Notes under the pieces: generated by a model
Seen by the model: only the letters and a program-made list of their open reading frames with translations
What the model was told of the DNA's origin: nothing
The model's database searches: none
Origin: an uncultured Dorea sp.
GTDB lineage: Bacteria; Bacillota; Clostridia; Lachnospirales; Lachnospiraceae
Length of the DNA stretch: 55,056 nt
Assembly (NCBI GenBank): GCA_910579925.1
Contig: CAJTVY010000011.1
Location: forward strand, 1 to 55,056
Reading direction: 5' to 3'
Program-made: the position numbers and the translations under genes
In this document: piece after piece, positions 43,574 to 51,237 of the stretch
How the letters are laid out: every line of letters starts with the position of its first letter
How positions within the stretch are numbered: the stretch's first letter is position 1

Positions 43574-43855
43574 TTAAGCTACCGGATAGATAGAAACCTG
43601 TTTCTTATCTCTTCCTTTTCTTTCAAATCTTACAACGCCGTCAACAAGTGCGAATAATGTATCATCACCGCCGCGTCCTACATTAACGCCCGGATGAATC
43701 TTTGTTCCACGCTGTCTGTAAAGGATGTTCCCTGCTTTCACAAACTGTCCGTCAGCTCTCTTAGCGCCAAGTCTCTTAGACTCTGAATCTCTTCCGTTCT
43801 TTGTAGATCCGACACCTTTCTTGTGAGCGAAATACTGAAGGTTTAATTGCATCAT
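43574..43855 (-). CDS. rpmA: Ribosomal protein bL27 with Prp-cleaved leader
   Basis: A 93-residue bL27. The N-terminus MMQLNLQYFAHKKGVGSTKN carries the Firmicutes leader that must be cut before AHKKG so the protein tail reaches the peptidyl-transferase centre; the cut is made by the protease encoded next door. GAGGAGGTG lies 7 bp before ATG 43855; GTG 43864 is an unlikely in-frame start. Confidence 0.95.
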   Translation of the reverse strand: MMQLNLQYFAHKKGVGSTKNGRDSESKRLGAKRADGQFVKAGNILYRQRGTKIHPGVNVGRGGDDTLFALVDGVVRFERKGRDKKQVSIYPVA

Positions 43856-43860
43856 GGTTG

Positions 43861-44196
43861 TCACACCTCCTCAAATATTAAATCAATATATTCTGCATAG
43901 TTCTCATCATCCGCCATATGTTCCAGCCCGAGAATCATTGCATTCAGCAACAGACAGGCACCTTCAGAAGGATACCCGTTCACCAGGTAATAAGCGATCA
44001 GACCGGCCTCATCACTATGAATCACAGAACATGGATCCTGTGCATATATTTCTATTGCATTTATCGTGTTGAGTACCAGTACGGAAACCGCTGCGCAGAC
44101 GATATCAGAACCTTTCTCACTGTACCCCGCATGTCCCTCCGTACGGAAACCGACACATTCTTTATTCTCATTCTGGTATATGGCTACATGAATCAT
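43861..44196 (-). CDS. prp: Ribosomal-processing cysteine protease Prp
   Basis: A 111-residue cysteine protease that removes the bL27 leader. The catalytic His is in GHAGYSEKG and the Cys in DIVCAAVSVL, as in characterised Prp. It sits between rplU and rpmA in the usual order and ends 5 bp before the bL27 start. Confidence 0.93.
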   Translation of the reverse strand: MIHVAIYQNENKECVGFRTEGHAGYSEKGSDIVCAAVSVLVLNTINAIEIYAQDPCSVIHSDEAGLIAYYLVNGYPSEGACLLLNAMILGLEHMADDENYAEYIDLIFEEV

Positions 44197-44211
44197 GGAT
44201 GTTCTCCAATA

Positions 44212-44520
44212 TTAAGCATGAATCTTCTCGATCTTTACCGCAGTATACTGCTGTCTGTGACCGTTCTTTTTGTGGTATCCTGTTTTTCTCTTATACTTGT
44301 AAACAATGACTTTTCTGGCTTTTCCATTCTCTACTACGGAAGCCTCTACGGTTGCTCCTTCTACAGTCGGATTCCCGATCTTAAGACCGTTGTCACTAAC
44401 TGCAAGCACCTGGTCAAATGTATAAGTCTCTCCGGCTTCTACACCAAGCTTCTCTACTTTAATGATATCGCCTTCGGCTACTTTGTACTGCTTACCACCT
44501 GTTGCTATAATCGCGTACAT
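44212..44520 (-). CDS. rplU: Ribosomal protein bL21
   Basis: A 102-residue protein of the 50S subunit with MYAIIATGGKQYKVAEGDI at the N-terminus and KRKTGYHKKNGHRQQYTAVKI near the C-terminus. I start at ATG 44520 (AGGAGGTGCC before it) rather than the 30-residue longer frame, whose extra codons lie in the leader. First gene of the bL21 operon. Confidence 0.97.
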   Translation of the reverse strand: MYAIIATGGKQYKVAEGDIIKVEKLGVEAGETYTFDQVLAVSDNGLKIGNPTVEGATVEASVVENGKARKVIVYKYKRKTGYHKKNGHRQQYTAVKIEKIHA

Positions 44521-44594
44521 ATGGCACCTCCTATTATCATTACTCGCCAACTTCGGTGTCCCTTGGGAACTTACAACCTCATTGTGCGGCATAC
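44521..44594 (-). ncRNA. Probable bL21 mRNA leader
   Basis: About 75 transcribed bases between the promoter and rplU, with possible pairing GTTCCC/GGGAC and CGAAG near 44560. The position is that of the ribosomal-protein L21 leader known in Firmicutes; I cannot confirm its consensus structure. Confidence 0.4.
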
Positions 44595-44600
44595 TGGTAT

Positions 44601-44629
44601 ATTCTAGCATATATTTCTCCAGAATTCAA
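44601..44629 (-). promoter_or_regulatory. Promoter of the bL21 operon
   Basis: In minus sense TTGAAT (44629-44624), 17 bp, TAGAAT (44606-44601). It lies 40 bp downstream of the MITE end at 44669. Confidence 0.75.
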
Positions 44630-44660
44630 GCCAAAAACAAATAAATTTTGTAACAGTCTG

Positions 44661-44773
44661 GAATCCGGGTTACTATTCACAGTCAGATAAAAATGGCAGT
44701 CAGATTCGTCAAGCGCAGCTTGTAAGAAGCTGATTGACAGTTTTTATCTGACTGTGAATAGTAACGAATCCGG
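44661..44773. mobile_element. 97-bp foldback MITE with 8-bp target duplication
   Basis: The element is 44669-44765. Positions 44669-44693 and 44741-44765 are exact 25-bp inverted repeats starting GTTACTATTCACAG. The direct repeat GAATCCGG stands at 44661-44668 and 44766-44773, directly abutting both ends, the signature of an 8-bp target duplication on insertion. The 47-bp interior continues as an imperfect stem, so the whole element folds as one hairpin. It codes for nothing. It lies between the amidohydrolase gene 3' end (44781) and the rplU promoter (44629). The transposase family cannot be named. Confidence 0.85.
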
Positions 44774-44780
44774 CCTTTCC

Positions 44781-45569
44781 TTAAATTCCCAGCAGCCTGC
44801 ATGCATTTTCAGAAAAGATCAGATCTTTCTCCTTAGGGCTAAGGGGCATGTCTGAGAGAGTCTTTTTAAATTTTTTCTGACTTTTCCAGGGAAAATCTGT
44901 GGCAAAGAGAATCTTGTCTGCTCCATGATTCCTGACAATGCGAAGAAACTGCTCCTGGCTGATATGATCGAGCACCACCCCGGTATCAAAGAAAACGTCA
45001 AGTCCCACCAGTTCACGTTCGATATCGTTCCAGAGCAGGTTTCCTCCCAGATGAGCAAGAACCAGCTTCTCAGGCTGCACTTCCCTGATTACCTCCCGGG
45101 CCATTTTGGGGGTGCAGTGGACGTCCTCTGGACACTTGGGATCCACGCCCGCATGAACGCTGACGATCAGTTCCAGTTCTGATGCAAATGCAATCAGCCG
45201 CTTATACCGGATATCGTTGAAATACATGTCCTGATAATCTGGATGAAGCTTAATCCCCTTCATACCAAGGTTCTTTATCTCCCGCAGAATCTCCTTGTAA
45301 TTCTCACAGGCCGGGTGAATTCCGCCAAAGGATATAATTGGCTTTTCCTGATACTTAGCGGCAAACCGATTAATGGACTCGACCTGGGAAATCTTTGTAA
45401 CGGCGGGAAGCGCAATGCACAGATCAATCCCCGCTTCTCTGGCAGAGTCCAGAAGTCCGGTATAAGTGCCGTCTCCGTAAGGCGTTACCTTGCAAATGCC
45501 GGCAAGTAAGTCGATGGTTCCCTTTGCAATCTTATCGGGGAACATATGTGTATGAAAATCAATGATCAT
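44781..45569 (-). CDS. Amidohydrolase-family metal-dependent hydrolase
   Basis: A 262-residue TIM-barrel hydrolase (COG2159/amidohydrolase-2-like). Metal ligands: MIIDFHTHMFPD (HxH), SVHAG, LAHLGGN and FATDFPW (Asp). GMKGIKLHPDYQ is the Lys-containing strand. The reaction is unknown; relatives decarboxylate or hydrolyse cyclic amides. It overlaps the CBS gene by 11 bp, so the pair is coupled. The MITE lies just past its stop codon. Confidence 0.83.
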   Translation of the reverse strand: MIIDFHTHMFPDKIAKGTIDLLAGICKVTPYGDGTYTGLLDSAREAGIDLCIALPAVTKISQVESINRFAAKYQEKPIISFGGIHPACENYKEILREIKNLGMKGIKLHPDYQDMYFNDIRYKRLIAFASELELIVSVHAGVDPKCPEDVHCTPKMAREVIREVQPEKLVLAHLGGNLLWNDIERELVGLDVFFDTGVVLDHISQEQFLRIVRNHGADKILFATDFPWKSQKKFKKTLSDMPLSPKEKDLIFSENACRLLGI

Positions 45570-45987
45570 GGCTTTTTTCTTCGCATCCTTTCATCCTGTT
45601 GTAACAATATTCAATAATGTCTCGCCTTGTGATGATACCGATAAAATGCTCCTGGTCATCAATGACCGGTACAAAATTCTGTTCCATCGCACGTCCGATC
45701 AGATCCTCCATCTTGGATTTTGCCGTAACACACTGATGATCCAGCCTCCGGTCAACCTTCATAACGCTGATCTCCTCCGTATCTTTGAGTTTCGTAAGAT
45801 TCCAGCGCTTCATAGACCAGAGAAGATCACCTTCTGTTATGGAACCGATATATTTCCCGTCTCTGCTGAGAATCGGCACAGAGGAATATTTGTGATATTC
45901 CATGATCTCCAAGGCCTGACGGACTGTGTGGTAGTCATAGATATAAGCCACCTCGCTTTTGGGCCTCAGAAAAAACAAAATATTCAT
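45559..45987 (-). CDS. Two-CBS-domain protein
   Basis: A 142-residue protein made of a CBS pair (about residues 10-65 and 78-135; YSSVPILSRDGKYIGSITEGDLL, FVPVIDDQEHFIGIITRRDII). Such stand-alone pairs bind adenosine nucleotides and act as sensors. The partner is unknown; its neighbours are aspartate kinase upstream and the amidohydrolase downstream. Confidence 0.85.
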   Translation of the reverse strand: MNILFFLRPKSEVAYIYDYHTVRQALEIMEYHKYSSVPILSRDGKYIGSITEGDLLWSMKRWNLTKLKDTEEISVMKVDRRLDHQCVTAKSKMEDLIGRAMEQNFVPVIDDQEHFIGIITRRDIIEYCYNRMKGCEEKSHDH

Positions 45988-46000
45988 GAGAAACTCCTTC

Positions 46001-47332
46001 CTATATCATGGTGTTGACAAATATATCATAGATTGCGTTAATCGCATCTTTAAAATCATGGTTACGGACGCCGATAATGATGTTTAATTCGCTGGATCCC
46101 TGGTCAATCATCTTCACGTTCACATTTGCATGGGCAAGAGCAGAAAAAATCCTTCCAGAGGTTCCCCTGGTGGCCTTCATTCCTCTCCCCACGACGGCGA
46201 TCAGCGCAAGATCCGATTCCAGTTCCAGGAAATCCGGCTCCACCCTCCGATGGATTCCGGCGATCACCTTCTGCTCTTTTTCTTCAAATTCATCCTGGTG
46301 GACAAAGATGGTCATGGTGTCGATGCCTGACGGCATATGCTCGATGGAAATCTTATTTTCTTCGAAAACCTCAAGGACCTTTTTACAGAAGCCGACTTCC
46401 GAGTTCATCATGGCTTTCTCTACCGTGATGGAAGCGAAATCCTTCTTTCCGGCAATTCCCGTAATAACAAACCGCGGTTTTCTACAAGTACCTTCTACGA
46501 TCAGCGTCCCCTTATCCTCCGGGGAATTGGTGTTGCGGATATTGATAGGAATTCCTTCCTTGCGCACCGGAAAGATGGCGTCTTCATGAAGAACGGTGGC
46601 TCCCATATAGGAAAGTTCCCGAAGTTCCCGGTAGGTGATCACATCAATGGCTTTTGGATTTTTGACCACGTGTGGATCAGCGATCAGAAAGCCGGACACA
46701 TCCGTCCAGTTCTCATAGACGTCCGCCTGTACGGCCTTAGCGACAATAGAACCTGTAATATCCGACCCGCCTCTGGAAAATGTCTTCACCTTCCCATTCG
46801 GCATCGCGCCATAAAATCCCGGAATGACTGCTCTCGGGGTATCTTCAAGCCGTTTTGACAGGATCTCGTTAGTCTTCTCTCCGTCAAAATTCCCTTCCTC
46901 GTCAAAACAGATCACCTCCGCCGCATCAATAAACTCATATCCCAGGTACTCCGCCATTAAGATTCCGTTCAGGTATTCCCCTCTGGATGCAGCATAATTG
47001 CGTCCTGCTTTCCGGCCAAATTCCATACGGATCGTCTTAAATTCTTCACTCAGGTCGATGGAAAGGCCAAGTCCTGCAATGATCTCGTCATAACGCGCCC
47101 GGATTGCAGACATCTGTTCCTCGAACTCTTCCTCATACTCATCATCCATGGTGGCGAGATTATAGCACCGGTACAGCATATCCGTTACTTTGGTATCACC
47201 TGGCTTACGTTTCCCGGGTGCAGAGGGAACCACATATCTTCGGGACTCGTCCTTATTGATAATTCTTGCAGCCTTTTTGAACTGCTCTGCGCTTGCCAGT
47301 GAACTTCCGCCAAATTTTACGACCTTTTTCAT
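46001..47332 (-). CDS. Aspartate kinase
   Basis: A 443-residue enzyme, first step of the aspartate pathway to lysine, threonine, methionine and diaminopimelate. It has KKVVKFGGSSLASAEQF, FSRGGSDITGSIVAKAV and two C-terminal ACT domains (ITVEKAMMNSEVGFCKKVLEVF, LALIAVVGRGMKATRGTSGRIF) for feedback control. ATG 47332 is used; a TTG at 47353 adds seven residues. A lysine riboswitch does not fit in the short 73-bp upstream gap. Confidence 0.93.
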   Translation of the reverse strand: MKKVVKFGGSSLASAEQFKKAARIINKDESRRYVVPSAPGKRKPGDTKVTDMLYRCYNLATMDDEYEEEFEEQMSAIRARYDEIIAGLGLSIDLSEEFKTIRMEFGRKAGRNYAASRGEYLNGILMAEYLGYEFIDAAEVICFDEEGNFDGEKTNEILSKRLEDTPRAVIPGFYGAMPNGKVKTFSRGGSDITGSIVAKAVQADVYENWTDVSGFLIADPHVVKNPKAIDVITYRELRELSYMGATVLHEDAIFPVRKEGIPINIRNTNSPEDKGTLIVEGTCRKPRFVITGIAGKKDFASITVEKAMMNSEVGFCKKVLEVFEENKISIEHMPSGIDTMTIFVHQDEFEEKEQKVIAGIHRRVEPDFLELESDLALIAVVGRGMKATRGTSGRIFSALAHANVNVKMIDQGSSELNIIIGVRNHDFKDAINAIYDIFVNTMI

Positions 47333-47426
47333 CTTCTTCTCGTATTCCTCCAAACTGCTTTTTTATGTATGATTCTAATCTTAAGAACTATCGGGGGATC
47401 CCCTTAAGTTCCTTCATTATCTTACA

Positions 47427-48011
47427 TCATTTTCCCATCATCTGCAATGGAATATCTTGATGAAAAACGATACCATTTATTCCAAGCTTTACGGCAGTCT
47501 CCACATTTTCAGGACGATCATCGTAGAATGTGGCATCGCCTGGGTTAATAGAATAACGCTCAAGAAGAATCCGGTAAATCTTTTCATCGGGTTTGATACA
47601 TCTGACCTGGTAGGAAAAAATGCCGCCGTCAAACGTGTCAAGAAACCGCAGTTTATCTCTGGATCTCTCATAAAGTTCTCTGGAATAGTTGGAAAGATAA
47701 TATAGCCTGTATCCCAGATTGCGGAAATAAGAAAGCCATTCTTCTGTATAAGAAAGAGGTACAATGGTTCCTTCAAATCCAGCGAACACTTCACAGATCT
47801 GCGGCTTTAGATCCGGCGCATTTTCGATGAAGAGGTTCAGCCATTCTTCGGCGGAAATGCGGCCGATATCGCCCTCCTCCCAGTCCTTGTTTCGGAACAC
47901 GGCGTCTGCCACCCGCTCGTAAATTTCTTCCGAATAATTGAATGTACGCAGATAACTTTTCCAGTCATAGCCTACCAGCACGTTTCCAACATCAAATATT
48001 ACTGTTTTCAT
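47427..48011 (-). CDS. HAD-superfamily phosphatase
   Basis: A 194-residue HAD hydrolase. Motif I FDVGNVLVGYDW holds the nucleophile Asp5 and Gly in place of the second Asp (DVGN), a variant seen in the YihX/epoxide-hydrolase-N group; motif II YYLSNYS and motif IV FYDDRPENVETAVKLG are present. The substrate is unknown, probably a sugar phosphate or nucleotide. It lies between the broken ybaK and aspartate kinase genes. Confidence 0.85.
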   Translation of the reverse strand: MKTVIFDVGNVLVGYDWKSYLRTFNYSEEIYERVADAVFRNKDWEEGDIGRISAEEWLNLFIENAPDLKPQICEVFAGFEGTIVPLSYTEEWLSYFRNLGYRLYYLSNYSRELYERSRDKLRFLDTFDGGIFSYQVRCIKPDEKIYRILLERYSINPGDATFYDDRPENVETAVKLGINGIVFHQDIPLQMMGK

Positions 48012-48066
48012 AAGGTTTCCTTTCTATCAATCCTGTATGATTCGCCCACGTTTCCAATATGTGTCC

Positions 48067-48550
48067 TTATACGTGAATTACGTCGGCAAAACTGGCATTC
48101 GACGCTTTCTTAAGATCCTCCGGGCTTAATTTCAACTGTATTCCGAGCCGGCCGCCGCTGACATGAATATATTCCAGGGAACCGGCCGTCTGGTTGATAA
48201 CGGTGGGATACTGCTTTTTCATTCCGATTGCCGTGCAGCCGCCCCGTACATAGCCGGTTACTCTGGTCAGCTCTTTTAAGTGCAGCATCTCCAGGGATTT
48301 CTCCCCCCACTACTTTTGCCGCTTTCTTGAAATCAATCTCCTCCTCAATAGGAATCACGAAGACATAGTACTGGCCCGATTTACCGATTGTCACCAGCGT
48401 CTTATACACCAGCCTGCGGTCATACCCTAACTGGTCGGCAACCTGTATTCCGTCCGTAAAATCCTCGCATTCATACTCTTCATATTCGTATGGAATCTTC
48501 TGACGGTCAAGAATACGCATGGCATTCGTCTTGATTTCTTTTTTACTCAC
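48067..48550 (-). pseudogene. ybaK: YbaK/EbsC-type deacylase, broken by a frameshift in a G6 run
   Basis: Two frames cover one protein. The first frame (48550 down to the G run) encodes MSKKEIKTNAMRILDRQKIP ... FKKAAKVVG; the second (down to 48067) resumes EKSLEMLHLKELTRVTGYVRGGCTAIGMKK and ends normally. They meet at 48303-48308, six Cs (Gs in coding sense); five would restore a full-length Cys-tRNA(Pro) deacylase of about 160 residues. The YbaK marks VYKTLVTIGKSGQYYVFVIP and GGCTAIGMKKQYP are on both sides. Sequencing error, slippage or true loss cannot be separated here. Confidence 0.8.
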
Positions 48551-48560
48551 TTTTTTGCAT

Positions 48561-49295
48561 TCACTCCTTCGTTTCTTTCAATTCGTTAAGGGGCGCAAAC
48601 TTGTTTTTCCCTCCTGGCTGTCTGGCGTACACGTCAATACGGTGGTAATGAAAAGGAACACTTTTGAAATCTTCTCCCAAAAATCCCATGAAAGCTTCCA
48701 TTACCAGGTCTGGTTTAAGATTCTGTTCACTTCCGGCCGCCAGAAACAGATAGATCCCTTCCGGTTTAAGGTTCATCTGATAGATCATAGGACGGATATC
48801 CGTCTTGGCCTCGCTGCGCTTAGTCTTTTTTAGGACTACGATACTTTCCTGTCCCAGAAATGCTTCTGCCTTCGCCTTCCAGGAGTCTGGAAGTTCCTTT
48901 GTGACATCCGCAGATTTCGCTGATTCCAGAAGTGTGACCAGGTAGCTTGCAGCGGCAACGATGGTCATTCCGCTGCTCTTTTTGTCATCCGGGATTCTGA
49001 CAAAATCGGTAACTTCGATGCCTTCTACCATCACTTCATTCAGCCGTCTCACTGCCTCTTTACAGTCAGTCTCCTCCTTCAGTTCAATATCCAGATATTC
49101 TCCGTCGCTGGTAACCCCCACTCCCAGCGGTTGTGCGAAAGACATAATCATATGAGGGCTATAGCCGCCGGTAAACGCAATCGGAATCCCGGCCCGCCGC
49201 ATAGCTTTCTGAAAAAAACGCATGACGTCCAGATGTCCGATAAAACGCATGACTCCATATTTGCGGAATTTAATTCTTGCTTTCAATACAGACAC
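48561..49295 (-). CDS. TIGR03936 (DUF2344) radical-SAM-associated protein
   Basis: A 244-residue protein of the DUF2344 family, RKYGVMRFIGHLDVMRFFQKAMRRAGIPIAFTGGYSPH-type start. It always accompanies a TIGR03960 B12/radical-SAM protein, and the two overlap here by 26 bp. The pair is thought to act on tRNA or peptide substrates, unproven. It lies 10 bp before the broken ybaK gene. Confidence 0.9.
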   Translation of the reverse strand: MSVLKARIKFRKYGVMRFIGHLDVMRFFQKAMRRAGIPIAFTGGYSPHMIMSFAQPLGVGVTSDGEYLDIELKEETDCKEAVRRLNEVMVEGIEVTDFVRIPDDKKSSGMTIVAAASYLVTLLESAKSADVTKELPDSWKAKAEAFLGQESIVVLKKTKRSEAKTDIRPMIYQMNLKPEGIYLFLAAGSEQNLKPDLVMEAFMGFLGEDFKSVPFHYHRIDVYARQPGGKNKFAPLNELKETKE

Positions 49296-51135
49296 CTCCT
49301 TTGTATTTCATGGCGCCGCAGCCAGAACATTCCATCCGGCAGTTTGGCGTTACTTCACCTTTCTGCGCACGCTGCCATTCCTGGTACAGGAATGCCTTGG
49401 TTACGCCGATATCAATGAAATCCCAGGGAAAGATCTCGTCAAAAGACCGTTCCCTCTGGGTATAGAAACCAATATCCACGCCTGTATTCTGGAAGGCGTT
49501 CATCCATTTCTCATTGTCAAATGATTCTGTCCAGGAGTCGTAGAGACATCCCAGACGGTAAGCTTCAAGAATTACTTCAGACAGCTTCCGGTCGCCTCTG
49601 GCGAAGACTCCTTCTAACACCGTAACCTCTGCATCATGCCAGTGGTATTTCAGACTTTTGCGGTTTAACTGCTCCTGGAATTCATGTTTCACAATGGCCG
49701 CCCTTGCGATATACTCCTCGTTAGTATACATCTTCGCCCACTGAAAAGGCGTAAACGGCTTAGGGATGAAGAAGGAGGTGCTGGTGGTAATCTGACATTT
49801 CCCATTTCTCTGTTCCTTGGGAATCTCGTAGTATCTTCTGGCAATCTCATCCGCAAGGCGGGGAATTGCCTTCATATCTTCTTCCGTCTCGGTAGGAAGC
49901 CCCAGCATAAAATAAAGCTTCACCTTGTTCCACCCGCCTTCGAAAGCCTGGCCGGCTCCGTTCAGGATCATCTCTTTGGTCAGCCCTTTGTTGATTACGT
50001 CCCGCAGTCTCTGGGAACCTGCCTCTGGCGCAAATGTCAGGCTGCTCTTACGGATGTCCTGTACCTTTCCCATGACATCCAGAGAAAAGGCATCGATCCT
50101 AAGGGACGGCAGGCTGATATTGATTCCTTCGCCTTTAAATTCCTGGATCAGGAACGTCACCAGTTCCTTTAACTGGCTGTAATCACTGGAACTTAAAGAA
50201 CTCAGAGAGATCTCTTCATGTCCGGTGCTCTTAAGCATCTGGAATGCGTATTGCTTTAAAGTCTCTACGTCCCGTTCCCGTGTGGGACGGTAGAGCATTC
50301 CGGCCTGGCAGAAACGGCAGCCGCGGATACACCCTCTCTGTATCTCCAGCACAATACGATCCTGGGTCACTTTGATAAAAGGGACCACAGGAGCCTGGGG
50401 GTAATACGTGTTGGTCAGATCTTTTTCCATCTGCTTTCGGATTACAGGTCTGGCGTGCGGATTGACAGGAGTAAAATCTGCTATGGTTCCGTCTTCTTTG
50501 TAGGTTACCCGATAGAACCCTGGCACATAGATTCCTTCAATCTCTGCAGCTTTCTCAAGAAATGTTTTGCGGGAACCGCCGTTTTGTTTATTTTCCTTAT
50601 AGGCGTCAAGCAGTTGTTCATAGACCGTCTCTCCCTCGCCGATATAGAACAGGTCGAAGAACTGGGCTAATGGTTCGGGATTTGCGGCACAGGGGCCGCC
50701 GCCTATGACGATGGGGTCAGACTCGTCCCGGTCGCAGGCGTACAGCGGAATGTCGCTTAAGTCCAGAATCTGCAGAATGTTGGTGTAGCACATCTCATAT
50801 TGAATGGTGATTCCCAGGAAATCAAATTCCTTGATGGGATCCTGGGATTCCAGGGCAAACAGCAAAATATGCTCTTCCCGCATGATCTGGTCCAGGTCCA
50901 TCCAGGGTGAGTAGACGCGTTCGCACCATACGTCGTCCCATCGGTTGAACATGTCGTAGAGAATCTGGATGCCTAAGTGAGACATACCGATCTCATAGAC
51001 GTCTGGAAAACACATGGCAAAGCGGATATTCACCTGTTCCTTATCTTTTATGACACTGTTGACTTCATTCCCGATATAGCGGGCAGGTTTCTCGATTTTC
51101 AGTAATATTTCATCATTTAAGGCTAGTTTTCTCAT
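49270..51135 (-). CDS. TIGR03960 B12-binding/radical-SAM protein
   Basis: A 621-residue protein with an N-terminal B12-binding-like domain (about 25-170, PDVYEIGMSHLGIQILYDMFN) and a radical-SAM domain with the cluster motif QRGCIRGCRFCQAGMLYRPTR-like CIRGCRFC. The C-terminal region ends in four Cys (MECSGCGAMKYKGGVC). The function is unknown; in relatives the pair sits beside the RNase G and bL21 genes, but here six genes separate them from rplU. Confidence 0.9.
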   Translation of the reverse strand: MRKLALNDEILLKIEKPARYIGNEVNSVIKDKEQVNIRFAMCFPDVYEIGMSHLGIQILYDMFNRWDDVWCERVYSPWMDLDQIMREEHILLFALESQDPIKEFDFLGITIQYEMCYTNILQILDLSDIPLYACDRDESDPIVIGGGPCAANPEPLAQFFDLFYIGEGETVYEQLLDAYKENKQNGGSRKTFLEKAAEIEGIYVPGFYRVTYKEDGTIADFTPVNPHARPVIRKQMEKDLTNTYYPQAPVVPFIKVTQDRIVLEIQRGCIRGCRFCQAGMLYRPTRERDVETLKQYAFQMLKSTGHEEISLSSLSSSDYSQLKELVTFLIQEFKGEGINISLPSLRIDAFSLDVMGKVQDIRKSSLTFAPEAGSQRLRDVINKGLTKEMILNGAGQAFEGGWNKVKLYFMLGLPTETEEDMKAIPRLADEIARRYYEIPKEQRNGKCQITTSTSFFIPKPFTPFQWAKMYTNEEYIARAAIVKHEFQEQLNRKSLKYHWHDAEVTVLEGVFARGDRKLSEVILEAYRLGCLYDSWTESFDNEKWMNAFQNTGVDIGFYTQRERSFDEIFPWDFIDIGVTKAFLYQEWQRAQKGEVTPNCRMECSGCGAMKYKGGVCIESKN

Positions 51136-51237
51136 AGGTTTCCTTTCGGTTTACATATATTTCACAATTTTAATTCGTTTTGTTTTCCCTGTATTATTCA
51201 ACACTACGCAATAGTTCATATAAGCTTTACCTGTTGT

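Noticed and set aside
47333..47426. Lysine riboswitch upstream of aspartate kinase
   Set aside because: The gap to the previous gene is too short for the structure and shows only a GGGGATCCCC palindrome with weak flanking pairing.
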